Below are positions 10,014-18,759 of a stretch of DNA of 64,000 nt, piece after piece. The notes beneath the pieces are model-generated. The model saw only the letters and a program-made list of their open reading frames with translations. It had not been told where the DNA came from and ran no database searches. Numbering within the stretch: the first letter of the stretch is position 1; the number at the start of each line of letters is the position of its first letter. The DNA is taken from assembly GCF_000195275.1 (NCBI RefSeq), contig NC_015385.1, positions 558,001 through 622,000 of the forward strand, in the 5' to 3' direction. The stretch is from Treponema succinifaciens DSM 2489. Its GTDB lineage: Bacteria > Spirochaetota > Spirochaetia > Treponematales > Treponemataceae. The position numbers and the translations under genes are program-made.

Positions 10014-10384
10014 TAGTTAAAATTATCAAATAGCTGATTATAATAAAAGAAGAATGTTTTCAGGAAACTACTTGAGCGAAAATCAAAGGCTCAAATTGCA
10101 GAGGAACTGAACATAATCCCCCATTCTGTAGATATTTGTTTTATCCGCATTTTTTAAAGACCAGCTACAAGCGTACACAGAAAATGTTTTCTAAATTCTG
10201 AGAATAAGTAGCGGTTTAAATTGCGGTGTTTTGCCTATAAGAAAACGTTGCTCATGAATTTTTCACAATTTTCTATGTGAAATTTCATAATCTTTCTTGT
10301 AGGATTTCATGCAAAAATTTCCTTTTCGTAGCATATAATTTCGCTACTGATATAAGTCATGCTGAAAAAATGGAGGCAAAAATA
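10014..10384. other. Intergenic stretch with a possible HTH-gene remnant
   Basis: About 370 bases without a convincing gene. On the plus strand near 10064-10156 one frame reads LLERKSKAQIAEELNII, which resembles a helix-turn-helix from a regulator or resolvase but has no start or context. The end of the stretch carries the GGAGG ribosome site for the gene starting at 10385. Confidence 0.35.
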
Positions 10385-10739
10385 ATGAATGTAAATCAAA
10401 GTGCATTGTCGGCTCTGCAACAGTCAGTTACAGCATCAAATGCAGAGGCAGGAGCAAAGTCGGCTCTAGCAACTTGGAAAGGAATGTGCGTTAGTTGGGA
10501 GCAGGAAACGGCTGATGCAGTGGGAAAGGCTTCGGCAAACTATGCAATAAAATGGAACAATGCGGTAATGCCCGAAATAGAGGCGAAAATTCAAAAATTT
10601 CAGGCTGAATATGATGAAAAAAAAATCCCAGTATGATGCTGTTAAAGACCAGTATGACGCTGCAGAACAGGCAGTCAGTGATGCTCAAAGAGATATGGAT
10701 GCCTGCATGGATTATGAGGATAATGAGTGGCATGTTTAA
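10385..10739 (+). CDS. Small helical protein of unknown function, reading frame split at an A9 run
   Basis: The start ATG 10385 follows GGAGG at good spacing. The frame reads about 80 residues of Ala/Gln-rich helix (NQSALSALQQSVTASNAEAG; SWEQETADAVGKA), then reaches nine A bases at 10617-10625 and stops ten bases later. One base fewer lets the helix continue (SQYDAVKDQYDAAEQAV, DAQRDMDACMDYED) to the TAA at 10737-10739, about 117 residues in all. This is either a slippage site, a real frameshift or an assembly error. The size and helical, Trp-containing character recall small secreted WXG-type partners, but no motif proves that. It overlaps the next gene. Confidence 0.5.
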
Positions 10740-12144
10740 TGGTATGCAAACTGCTGGCAGAAAAGGTGCCGCTCCCCGCCAAAAAATTATTGTAGACCGA
10801 CTAGGTTATAATGAAGCAAAAAAGTGTGAGGCTATGGCAAAAGCAGAATTAAACCGCTATAAAGGGCAGGTTGACAATTGGAAGAGACAAATGAATGCGG
10901 CTGAATCCTGCTTAAAAAAGGCGGAAAACGAAAAAGAAGTCCTTGCAAATAAAATCGAAAATTTCATTCTTGATGTTTACGAGCTTAATCTCATGAACGA
11001 AAGCGTTGAATTCTTGAGCACAATCAAAAATTCCCAGATAACATTGTCGCAGGGTACAAAAGACGAGCTTTTCTCAAGGCTTTTCTTTATTCAGAACGTC
11101 TACAGAAAACAGTTTGAAAAATTCGAGGAACTTATAAAGAAAGAAGGCAAAACTTATGAAAAGCAACAGTTTGTAAAAACACCTAAAAGCATTTTGTATT
11201 CAGCCGCACGCAAAATCAAGGCGAAAAAATTCAAGGGAAAGATTGCCGCTGCTTTGACTTCAAATGATATATATTCCGCAAAACTATCTTATTCAGCAAA
11301 GAGCGAATTTATTGTTCCGAAAAAGAAGGTGGAAATAGCAACACAAAAAATACAGGCTCTCTGCAAGAATTTTGTGCTTAGCATAGACCGGAAGAATTTT
11401 AAAATAGAAATGAATAAAAATTATGAAAACGATGAAATTGCATCAAATCTTGAGCAGTTTGGTTCACAGTTTGAAGAATATTGTTCCGAATACACAGCCT
11501 TGCTCGGCGAATTCCATGCAAATAGAGCTTCAAACAGCAAAGTCAAGATTCTGATTGGGAAAATCGGGAACTGGCATTTGAACCACTGGCCTAAACTTTG
11601 GTATAAAATTGTTTCTATTCTGTCTGCTGTTCTTGTTGCAGCAGTGCTTGGTTTTGGAATTTTTATAGGAATTGATACGGTAAAACGAAATGACAAATAC
11701 AAAAAATCATTTGTCGAATGGACTGTTACTAACAATAGTGAAACGAATGAATTCTCTTCGGCAAGTAAAAACTTCAAACTTGAAGAATCATTAATGAGGC
11801 ATGTTTATATGTATGCCATAGCAGAAAACGAAGTTCAGGACAAAATTCAATCTTGTAAAACGAGAATTGAATCAAATCCTGATAGATGCCTTCCATTCTC
11901 TGACGAACTTAACGTCTGGCTCAAGGAAAATCTTTCGGGCTGCCTTGCCGTAGGAAAAACAACAGTGGTTTTTCTTACCATCGACGATTATACTGGCGAA
12001 ATTACAAAGCGAACTGGAGAGCGAAATTCGCATCATAGATACTATGGTGTTTTTGAGATTGCGACTGCGGATGACGGCTCTATAGTCTCAATTACTGATT
12101 TAACTGGTTTAGGATTATATGAACAATACAATTTACATGCATAA
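10723..12144 (+). CDS. Uncharacterised coiled-coil protein with one transmembrane helix
   Basis: The start is set at ATG 10723 (MSGMFNGM), with GAGGA just upstream, giving about 473 residues; the frame extends further 5' but that part lies over the preceding gene. Residues ~20-110 are helical and probably coiled coil (LNRYKGQVDNWKRQMNAAES). A middle helical region follows, with one strong transmembrane segment near 300-320 (KIVSILSAVLVAAVLGFGIF) and a C-terminal domain of ~150 residues with strand-rich stretches (VVFLTIDDYTGEI). I do not recognise a family. It sits between two other unknown genes on one strand, probably as one operon. Confidence 0.6.
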   Translation: MSGMFNGMQTAGRKGAAPRQKIIVDRLGYNEAKKCEAMAKAELNRYKGQVDNWKRQMNAAESCLKKAENEKEVLANKIENFILDVYELNLMNESVEFLSTIKNSQITLSQGTKDELFSRLFFIQNVYRKQFEKFEELIKKEGKTYEKQQFVKTPKSILYSAARKIKAKKFKGKIAAALTSNDIYSAKLSYSAKSEFIVPKKKVEIATQKIQALCKNFVLSIDRKNFKIEMNKNYENDEIASNLEQFGSQFEEYCSEYTALLGEFHANRASNSKVKILIGKIGNWHLNHWPKLWYKIVSILSAVLVAAVLGFGIFIGIDTVKRNDKYKKSFVEWTVTNNSETNEFSSASKNFKLEESLMRHVYMYAIAENEVQDKIQSCKTRIESNPDRCLPFSDELNVWLKENLSGCLAVGKTTVVFLTIDDYTGEITKRTGERNSHHRYYGVFEIATADDGSIVSITDLTGLGLYEQYNLHA

Positions 12145-12173
12145 AATGTAAATAACATGGCAGGAGTTTTTTT

Positions 12174-12611
12174 ATGTCAGAAAACAATTATGGATATTGC
12201 AATTACTGCGGAAAATACAGACCGCTAAAATGGAATGGCGGATACTGCTCAGAAAAATGCTATTGCGAATCAGGACAGCAGGAACAGGACACAATTGATG
12301 AAGAACGTTATCAGTTAATGTGGTATTACAGGGATGATGTGGGCGCATTTATATACCGCTCGATAGTAATGTCCGTCGGCTGGCTAATCTATATGATTGG
12401 GGCAAAATGGTTCATGGAGGGCAATCCCGAGAGATTGGAAAGATTTCTTTGGATTTTTCAATTTCCACCGACTGTAATAATTCCTGTGGTTCTTGCCATT
12501 GTACAAAATATCATAGTACGAGGCAAAGGAGAAAGTTTCCGTAAGTTCATTAAGAATGGAATTCCAATAGTGCTTTCAATAGCTATTATCATCTACACAC
12601 ATATCCTATAG
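12174..12611 (+). CDS. Small membrane protein with N-terminal zinc ribbon
   Basis: This 145-residue protein opens with a treble-cysteine zinc-finger-like segment: CNYCGK, then GGYCSEKCYCES within residues 8-32. A charged linker (EEERYQ-like) and three hydrophobic stretches follow (about 55-75, 92-112, 125-143) that should span the membrane. The start ATG has AGGAG nine bases upstream. A rho-independent terminator follows at once. It ends the same-strand cluster with the two unknown genes upstream. No family recognised. Confidence 0.6.
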   Translation: MSENNYGYCNYCGKYRPLKWNGGYCSEKCYCESGQQEQDTIDEERYQLMWYYRDDVGAFIYRSIVMSVGWLIYMIGAKWFMEGNPERLERFLWIFQFPPTVIIPVVLAIVQNIIVRGKGESFRKFIKNGIPIVLSIAIIIYTHIL

Positions 12612-12620
12612 GTTTTATTC

Positions 12621-12655
12621 AACGGCCGTAAGTTTTTCTTGCGGTCGTTTTTTTT
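12621..12655 (+). terminator. Rho-independent terminator
   Basis: The stem AACGGCCGTAAG pairs with CTTGCGGTCGTT (two G-U pairs) around a TTTTT loop and is followed by a run of T. It closes the 10.4-12.6 kb cluster. Confidence 0.85.
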
Positions 12656-12918
12656 ATATTCAAACTGACATATATTAAAATAGAACAACTTACAGAATGC
12701 ATAAAAAGGAAAATTTCTAGCTTGAAAGAATCATTTGCAATCAACTCAAAACATAGGCAGAAGCTTGTGAAATGAAATCTCCCAAAAGTACTTTTTATGT
12801 CATCTTCGGACTTGACCCTGCAATGTTTTTGAAAGAAAATTGGTTGATAATCCGTGCAAAGAAATTCCCCTGTCAAGCACGGCAATGACTAGTTTAAGCG
12901 AGTTCGATAAGCACCGAT

Positions 12919-13389
12919 TCAGCAGTTTGAAAATTCCAGGACAGTTTCATCGTCATTAATGTGATGAACCGCAGGATTGTATTTTTGCGTGACTTTTTCC
13001 CACAGTTTTTTTGCGCCCAAGTTGTTCCCGTTGAATTTGATTTCCCATTTGCCCGGATGTTTTTTCAAGATAAATTCACTGGCTTTTTGGGCGATGTGCT
13101 GCCTGCGGTATGCCGGAAAAACGCAGAATTCCGCAATCACAAAATCCACCTTGTGCCCGATGTACGAGTGCGGATTCAGCATTGCGAACCCTGCCAGATT
13201 CTGCCCGCTGTAGATTAAATACGCCTTACGCGCCGGCTCGGTAAAATACGCTTCAAAATATCCGTAGTGATAATTTCCGTTCTCATCCATCTCGTCCGGA
13301 TAATATTTTGTCATCTCGTACAAATACTTTTGATTGATGTTCCAGAGAAGTTCCTTTTCGTTTTGCGTTACGGGTTTTAGTGTAATCAT
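12919..13389 (-). CDS. GNAT-family N-acetyltransferase
   Basis: This 156-residue protein has the GNAT core: the N-terminal strand MITLKPVTQNEK, the central YLIYSGQNLAGFAML strand pair, the acetyl-CoA-binding segment VFPAYRRQHIAQKASEFIL (a variant of the R/Q-x-x-G-x-G/A loop), and NGNNLGAKKLWEKV near the end. The substrate is unknown. It stands alone, directly downstream of a broken PIN-domain gene on the same strand. Confidence 0.82.
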   Translation of the reverse strand: MITLKPVTQNEKELLWNINQKYLYEMTKYYPDEMDENGNYHYGYFEAYFTEPARKAYLIYSGQNLAGFAMLNPHSYIGHKVDFVIAEFCVFPAYRRQHIAQKASEFILKKHPGKWEIKFNGNNLGAKKLWEKVTQKYNPAVHHINDDETVLEFSNC

Positions 13390-13394
13390 GGGGA

Positions 13395-13662
13395 AGTCCT
13401 GTTGAAGTCGGATTTTGTATTCCGTAAGTTCTTCTGATTTTGATAGCCTGCCTTTTTACATTCTCATCAAGAGAAATTACATCGCAGTTTTCAATCATTC
13501 TTTTGAAAAACATTTCTTCTATATCTGTTATTTTGGGAAACGAAAGAAGCTCCATTTCGGTTATTACAGAAATTCCGATTGATTTTTCAAGATAAGGAAT
13601 CCTGCAGGCGTTTTTCTTGAAAACATAGAGAAGTGTTCCAGGAATGTTTCATAGGACATGGC
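13395..13662 (-). pseudogene. Broken VapC-like PIN-domain toxin gene
   Basis: On the minus strand, one frame reads LLYVFKKNACRIPYLEKSI then ISVITEMELLSFPKITDIEE, MFFKRMIENCDVISLDENV and KRQAIKIRRTYGIQNP. These match the usual PIN-toxin segments (S-x-I-T-x-x-E-L-L, R-R-x-Y). The start codon behind GGAGG is in a different frame, so a base has been lost in the N-terminal LDTN region. The C-terminal third after the RRTYG segment is replaced by sequence leading into the acetyltransferase gene. No antitoxin is present. Confidence 0.65.
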
Positions 13663-13829
13663 TTGCCTCCGTTCTGATTATTATAGCATGATTTTGAAGA
13701 AAATGCAGTGATTCATTTCGGCAGGCTCAACATTCAGTGGCAACCCTATTCATTTTTGAACTTTATAAATCCTAATTTTTCTTCTATAATAAAGCAGTTT
13801 TATTTATTGTCTTTTTATTGGGGGATTTT

Positions 13830-15374
13830 ATGTCCGGCATACAGCAAAGAGCGGAGCTGCAGGCTCAAATCTGGAAAATAGCGAATGAAGTCCGGGGAGC
13901 AGTTGACGGATGGGATTTTAAACAGTTCGTTTTAGGAACGCTTTTCTATCGTTTTATCAGCGAGAATTTTTGTGCATATATAGAGGCTGACGATGAAAGC
14001 ATTGTGTATGCAAGCCTTGAAGATTCAATAATCACTCCGGAAATAAAGGACGATGCGATAAAGACAAAAGGATACTTTATCTATCCTAGCCAGCTTTTTG
14101 TGAACATTGCGAAAAATGCGAATGACAATGAATCTTTGAACACAGATCTGGCGGAGATTTTTTCTGAAATTGAAAAATCCGCGACAGGCTACGATTCCGA
14201 GCAGGATATAAAAGGGCTTTTTGCTGATTTCGACACGACAAGCAACAGGTTGGGAAACACGGTAAAAGAAAAAAACTCCAGGCTTGCAGCGGTTATAAAC
14301 GGAGTTTCTGGACTGAATTTTGGAAATTTCCACGACAATCAGATTGACCTTTTTGGCGACGCCTACGAATTTTTGATTTCAAACTACGCGGCAAATGCAG
14401 GAAAATCGGGCGGAGAATTTTTTACTCCTCAGAATGTCTCAAAACTTATCGCGCGCCTTGCAATGCACAAGCAGGAAAACGTGAACAAGATTTACGACCC
14501 TGCGTGCGGTTCAGGCTCGCTCCTCTTGCAGGCGAAAAAGCAGTTCGAGGAAAACAAAATAGAAGACGGCTTTTTCGGGCAGGAAATCAACCATACAACA
14601 TACAACCTTGCAAGAATGAATATGTTCCTGCACAACATAAATTACGATAAATTCAACATAAAACTCGGAGACACGCTCACAAATCCGCAGTTCAAGGACG
14701 ACAAGCCTTTTGATGCGATTGTCTCGAATCCGCCGTATTCAATCAACTGGATTGGAAGCGACGACCCCACATTGATAAACGACGATCGCTTTGCTCCGGC
14801 AGGAGTCCTGGCTCCAAAGTCAAAGGCGGATTTTGCGTTCATTCTTCATTCGCTAAATTATCTTTCAAGCAAAGGCCGGGCTGCGATTGTCTGCTTCCCT
14901 GGAATTTTCTACCGAGGTGGCGCAGAACAGAAAATCAGAAAATACCTTGTAGACAACAACTATGTGGAAACTGTAATTTCACTTGCGCCGAATCTTTTTT
15001 ACGGAACTTCAATCGCTGTAAATATTTTAGTTCTTTCAAAGCACAAGGAAGACACAAAAATCCAGTTTATAGAAGCCGGCGAGCTTTATCAAAAAGAAAC
15101 AAACAACAATATTCTTACAGATGAGCATATAGAAAAAATCATAGAAGCGTTTGACTCAAAAAATGACATTCAATATTTTGCAAAGTCCGCAGAATTAGAA
15201 GAAATTGCAAAAAACGACTACAACCTTTCCGTTTCAAGTTATGTCGAGGCCAAAGACACACGCGAAAAAATCGACATCATGGAACTGAACGCAAAAATCA
15301 GGGAAATCGTAGCAAGAGAAAACGTTCTCCGCGCCGAAATTGACAAGATTGTTGATGAGATTGAGGGAGAATAA
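13830..15374 (+). CDS. hsdM: Type I restriction-modification DNA methyltransferase subunit HsdM
   Basis: This protein of about 514 residues starts at ATG 13830, behind GGGGGA; a TTG 12 bases upstream is less likely. The N-terminal helical domain ([20 protein letters not shown]) is typical of HsdM. Motif [11 protein letters not shown], at residues 223-232 binds S-adenosylmethionine, and NPPYS at 300-304 is the adenine-N6 catalytic motif IV. With HsdS it methylates adenine in a split recognition site. It heads the locus hsdM-rloA-rloB-hsdS-hsdS'-prrC-hsdR; a TATAAT at 13785-13790 could be its -10 box. Confidence 0.97.
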   Translation: MSGIQQRAELQAQIWKIANEVRGAVDGWDFKQFVLGTLFYRFISENFCAYIEADDESIVYASLEDSIITPEIKDDAIKTKGYFIYPSQLFVNIAKNANDNESLNTDLAEIFSEIEKSATGYDSEQDIKGLFADFDTTSNRLGNTVKEKNSRLAAVINGVSGLNFGNFHDNQIDLFGDAYEFLISNYAANAGKSGGEFFTPQNVSKLIARLAMHKQENVNKIYDPACGSGSLLLQAKKQFEENKIEDGFFGQEINHTTYNLARMNMFLHNINYDKFNIKLGDTLTNPQFKDDKPFDAIVSNPPYSINWIGSDDPTLINDDRFAPAGVLAPKSKADFAFILHSLNYLSSKGRAAIVCFPGIFYRGGAEQKIRKYLVDNNYVETVISLAPNLFYGTSIAVNILVLSKHKEDTKIQFIEAGELYQKETNNNILTDEHIEKIIEAFDSKNDIQYFAKSAELEEIAKNDYNLSVSSYVEAKDTREKIDIMELNAKIREIVARENVLRAEIDKIVDEIEGE

Positions 15375-15393
15375 TTGCCTTAATGACAAAAAT

Positions 15394-15430
15394 ATGATTA
15401 AATTTGCAAAAAATATGCAAATTTAATCAT
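15394..15430. promoter_or_regulatory. Perfect 15-bp inverted repeat between hsdM and the RloA-like gene
   Basis: ATGATTAAATTTGCA (15394-15408) is matched exactly by its reverse complement at 15416-15430 around a 7-base A/T loop. There is no T tract and G+C is low, so it looks more like an operator than a terminator. It lies 54 bp before the ATG of the ATPase gene. Confidence 0.6.
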
Positions 15431-15483
15431 AGAATTTATATCTTATTCCGATATTGATTACAAGAATAAAAAATGAGGAATAT

Positions 15484-16749
15484 ATGATTTTAGAATTTTC
15501 AATTACAAATACATATTCAATTGGAGAAAAACAAACTATTAGTTTTGAGCCAGCTAGTTATGATAAAGAAAATAAGAATCACTATATTGATATAGATGGA
15601 ATAAAAATACTAAAACTTGCCTGTATTTATGGTTCAAATGCAGCCGGCAAAACAAATATGGCTGTGGCTCTAAATTTTTATTTACGTTTTATGGCTTATT
15701 CATTTTATACTACAAAGCCAGAAGAGAAAATTCCATTTGTACCGTATTTTTTTGAAACAGAAAATCTTGATGATGTTTGTGGAGAATTCGATTTAGTTTT
15801 TTTTGCATACAGCACAGAAGAAAAAAAATATATAAAATATCACTATTATTTAAGAATCAATAGAAATGAGGTTTTGGAAGAGTCCTTAAATTATTATCCT
15901 AAAAGATTGCCGCGCCTGATATTCAACAGAAATAAAATGAATATTGAATGGGGAAACTCTGTAAAAGGAGCAAAAAAAGCAATAGAAGATATTCTTATTT
16001 CCAACTGTTCTTTAATTTCTGCAAGTTCTAAAACAAAAATTTCTGTCCTTAATGATGTATTTTTTTATATTGTTAATAGATATAAAGGCTTTTTTAGCCC
16101 TTTTAATAATGAAATCCCACAATCTTTGCTTGAAAAACTTGATAATGATGAATCCTTGAAAAACAAGGCAACTGGTTTTCTTTCATTTGCTGATTTCGGT
16201 TCTATATCAGATATTTCAATAAAAAAAGAAATCAAAGAGTCGAATGAAAATTTGTCATTAACTGCTTCAAATAATAAAGAAAAAACTAATAGAAGAGCTT
16301 CACTGGTGCATAAATATAATCAAAAAGAATATCCATTGCCATTGGGGCTTGAATCTGCTGGTACAATAAGAGTCTTGGAGCTGATAGAGCCACTGGTGAA
16401 TTCGAGCGAATCTAGTTTGACGATTATAGATGAAATAGAGGCATCGTTGCATCAGGACTTAATAGAAGCCTTTTTAAGATTGTTTTTGGAACTGTCTAAA
16501 AATGCTCAATTGCTTTTTACAACTCACAATCAGGAATTATTAGATTCTGGATTAATTTTAGATGATGAGGTTTGGTTCTGTACAAAGACTCAAAATGGAA
16601 ACAGTGTGTATAATTCCATCTCAGATTTTACAGGTTTTAGAAAAGAAGTTTCTCGAAAAAAACTATATCAGGCAGGAAAATTTGGCGGCTTACCTAACAT
16701 TGATATTCAAGGTCTAAAGGAGTTGTTCTATGGCAAGAAGAAAGATTAA
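15484..16749 (+). CDS. rloA: RloA-like AAA ATPase within the type I locus
   Basis: This 421-residue protein starts at ATG 15484, behind GAGG. It is an ABC/SMC-type AAA ATPase: Walker A in CIYGSNAAGKTNMA, signature-like PLGLESAGTIRVLEL, Walker B LTIIDEIEASL, and the His switch in LLFTTHNQELL. Established knowledge: type I loci of Campylobacter often carry rloA/rloB between hsd genes, and the AbiL phage-exclusion pair has the same ATPase plus RloB make-up. It overlaps the RloB-like gene by 20 bases, so the two act as a pair. Inference: a sensor ATPase holding the RloB-like nuclease in check. Confidence 0.82.
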   Translation: MILEFSITNTYSIGEKQTISFEPASYDKENKNHYIDIDGIKILKLACIYGSNAAGKTNMAVALNFYLRFMAYSFYTTKPEEKIPFVPYFFETENLDDVCGEFDLVFFAYSTEEKKYIKYHYYLRINRNEVLEESLNYYPKRLPRLIFNRNKMNIEWGNSVKGAKKAIEDILISNCSLISASSKTKISVLNDVFFYIVNRYKGFFSPFNNEIPQSLLEKLDNDESLKNKATGFLSFADFGSISDISIKKEIKESNENLSLTASNNKEKTNRRASLVHKYNQKEYPLPLGLESAGTIRVLELIEPLVNSSESSLTIIDEIEASLHQDLIEAFLRLFLELSKNAQLLFTTHNQELLDSGLILDDEVWFCTKTQNGNSVYNSISDFTGFRKEVSRKKLYQAGKFGGLPNIDIQGLKELFYGKKKD

Positions 16750-17356
16750 AACTCCTGCATATAAGACAATTCTTCTTGTTGTTGAAGGAGAGACTGAGCA
16801 GATTTATTTTGAACGGTTAAAGGCTTTTGAAAAATATCCGAACTTACGAATAAAACCTGAGATGCCAAAGCATAGTAACATTGGTACGTTGCTTGATTTT
16901 GCGAAAAAAGAAGCTAAGTCAAAAGCTTATGATGCAGTGTGGCTATTATTTGACCGGGATGTTTTAAAGACGCAAAATATTTCTAAAGATATTTTAAGAC
17001 AAATTAATGATAAAAAAGCTTTGGCTAAATTAAAAATAAATTTGGCGGATTCTTTTCCGTGTTTTGAAGTCTGGTTTTTGCTGCATTATTGTTTGCCAAA
17101 ACAATATTACAGTTCTCAAAATGAATTGATAAAAGATTTATGCAAATATCTGCCTTCATATACTAAAAATAATGTCTGGTTGTCTAGGAATGATATTTAT
17201 AAACTGTTGAAAAACAGAATTGACAATGCATATGTAAATTCAGAAAAACTTCATTCAAGAAATGCGGGCTTTGATTCAATGGAATCAACAATGTGCAATG
17301 TTGATTTGTTAATGGAAGAAATTTCAAGCCTTGCAGGTGATGCTAATAATCTATAA
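16730..17356 (+). CDS. rloB: RloB-family (Toprim-like) putative nuclease
   Basis: This 208-residue protein starts inside the end of the ATPase gene with AAAGGAG upstream. It shows the RloB/Toprim residues: LLVVEGETEQIYFERL (catalytic Glu in the strand-turn), LLFDRDV (Asp-x-Asp pair) and SFPCFEVWFLLHYC, a typical RloB helix. Toprim enzymes paired with AAA ATPases (OLD, PARIS, AbiL) act as effectors of abortive infection, so this is probably the toxic half of an RloA-RloB pair. Its target (DNA or tRNA) cannot be read from the sequence. Confidence 0.82.
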   Translation: MARRKIKTPAYKTILLVVEGETEQIYFERLKAFEKYPNLRIKPEMPKHSNIGTLLDFAKKEAKSKAYDAVWLLFDRDVLKTQNISKDILRQINDKKALAKLKINLADSFPCFEVWFLLHYCLPKQYYSSQNELIKDLCKYLPSYTKNNVWLSRNDIYKLLKNRIDNAYVNSEKLHSRNAGFDSMESTMCNVDLLMEEISSLAGDANNL

Positions 17357-17387
17357 ATTGCAATTTTGATAAAAAGGAAACTGACAA

Positions 17388-18722
17388 ATGACTAAACTAG
17401 ACGAGCTGATAAATGAACTTTGCCCTGATGGGGTGGAATATAGATTGTTTTTTGATGTATGTAATTACATACGTGGAATTACATATAACAAGAACGATGA
17501 AGTAAATAATGATTCTTATGGAATAGAGGTTTTACGAGCGAATAATATTACTCTTGAAACAAATACTTTGAATTTTGATGATGTAAAAATAATCTCTGAA
17601 AATGTAAAAATAAAAGAAACGCAATGGCTCAAGAAAAATGATATTCTGATTTGTGCTGGAAGTGGAAGCAAAGAACATATCGGAAAAGTCGCATATATTT
17701 TTGCTGATACAAACATTACTTTTGGTGGATTCATGGCTGTTGTTCGACCAAAAATTGAAAATTTTTCAACAAGATTCTTATTTCATATTTTAACAAGCGA
17801 TATGTTCAAAAGACATTTAGCAAAAGTTTCTGCAGCTTCAAGTTCAACAATTAACAATATAAATAATGATACTTGGAAAAATTTCCAAATCCCTGTTCCT
17901 CCCCTCCCTGTGCAGGAGGAAATTGTCCGCATACTCGACAGTTTTACGGAGCTTACAGCGGAGCTTACAGCGGAGCTTACAGCGCGCCGCAAGCAGTACG
18001 AGTACTACCGCGACGCGCTGCTGACACCTCCGTTCGGTTCGGCAGGCTCACCGATCAATGGAACTTTTCCTGTTGTGAAGCTGAAGGACATTGCGACAGA
18101 GTTTTACAGAGGTTCCGGAATCAGGCGTGACGAAATCACAGCGGAAGGCGTTCCATGCGTGCGTTACGGCGAAATCTACACGACCTACAACATCAGCTTT
18201 GAAAAGTGCGTTTCCCACACAAAACTTGAATACGTTCAGTCGCCGAAATATTTTGAGCATGGGGACATTCTTTTTGCAATCACTGGCGAGAACATCGAGG
18301 ACATCGCAAAGTCTGTCGCCTACACAGGAAACGAAAAATGTCTTGCCGGCGGCGATATTGTTGTAATGAAGCACAATCAGAATCCAAGATATTTGGCGCA
18401 CGTTCTTGCCACGACAGAAGCGAGAATTCAGAAAGGCAAGGGCAAGGTAAAAAGCAAGGTTGTGCACTCAAGCATTCCGTCAATTCAGGAAATAGAAATT
18501 CCGTTGCCGTCGCTTGACGTGCAGGAACGCTGGGCAAACGTTCTCGACAACTTCGACGCCATCTGCTCAGACCTGAAAATAGGACTTCCGGCGGAAATCG
18601 ACGCGCGCAAAAAACAATATGAATATTATCGCGATTTGCTCTTGACATTCGCAGAACGCGGTAACACAATCTTCACAGAACAGAACAGAACAGAACAGAA
18701 CAGAACAGAACAGAACAGATGA
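17388..18722 (+). CDS. hsdS: Type I restriction specificity subunit HsdS with repeat-mediated variation
   Basis: This 444-residue protein has two target-recognition domains, each ending in the conserved dimer helix: RRKQYEYYRDALL at ~200-212 and ARKKQYEYYRDLLL at ~403-416. Just before the first helix are three exact copies of Glu-Leu-Thr-Ala (17949-17984), equivalent to the TAEL repeats of EcoR124-type HsdS that set the spacing of the split DNA target. The C-terminus reads through CAGAA tandem repeats (TEQNR cycles) into a stop. The linker contains FGSAGSP, encoded by a copy of a dispersed intergenic repeat. It recruits HsdM and HsdR to DNA. Confidence 0.95.
   Translation: MTKLDELINELCPDGVEYRLFFDVCNYIRGITYNKNDEVNNDSYGIEVLRANNITLETNTLNFDDVKIISENVKIKETQWLKKNDILICAGSGSKEHIGKVAYIFADTNITFGGFMAVVRPKIENFSTRFLFHILTSDMFKRHLAKVSAASSSTINNINNDTWKNFQIPVPPLPVQEEIVRILDSFTELTAELTAELTARRKQYEYYRDALLTPPFGSAGSPINGTFPVVKLKDIATEFYRGSGIRRDEITAEGVPCVRYGEIYTTYNISFEKCVSHTKLEYVQSPKYFEHGDILFAITGENIEDIAKSVAYTGNEKCLAGGDIVVMKHNQNPRYLAHVLATTEARIQKGKGKVKSKVVHSSIPSIQEIEIPLPSLDVQERWANVLDNFDAICSDLKIGLPAEIDARKKQYEYYRDLLLTFAERGNTIFTEQNRTEQNRTEQNR
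17949..17984 (+). repeat. Three tandem 12-bp repeats encoding Glu-Leu-Thr-Ala in hsdS
   Basis: GAGCTTACAGCG occurs three times head to tail, encoding ELTA x3 in the central spacer helix. In EcoR124I and its derivative EcoR124/3, a TAEL copy-number change from two to three is known to lengthen the non-specific spacer of the recognition site by one base. Confidence 0.9.
18676..18719 (+). repeat. CAGAA pentanucleotide tandem repeat at the 3' end of hsdS
   Basis: Eight complete CAGAA units plus CAGA. Five is not a multiple of three, so each unit gained or lost changes the frame. All three frames through the repeat are open (TEQNR cycles). In the present state hsdS stops at 18720-18722. One extra unit would join hsdS to the open frame of the third recognition domain downstream; one fewer would stop at TAA 18725. 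Confidence 0.95.
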
Positions 18723-18759
18723 AATAAAACTGCTCCAGTATGTTTTTGGATATGCTGTT

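Noticed and set aside
12619-12885. 88-residue minus-strand frame after the unknown cluster
   Set aside because: Begins within the terminator region, no ribosome site, no recognisable protein pattern.
15484-17356. RloA/RloB-like pair called a genuine PARIS (AriA/AriB) system
   Set aside because: The second protein has RloB residues (GETE, FDRD, FEVWFLLH) rather than the DUF4435 pattern expected of AriB; RloAB/AbiL is closer.
18048-18669. Two minus-strand frames opposite hsdS
   Set aside because: Shadow frames in a well-supported hsdS gene.
18676-18719. CAGAA repeats as a CRISPR or VNTR spacer array
   Set aside because: Units are only five bases with no spacers; a simple sequence repeat in coding DNA explains it.
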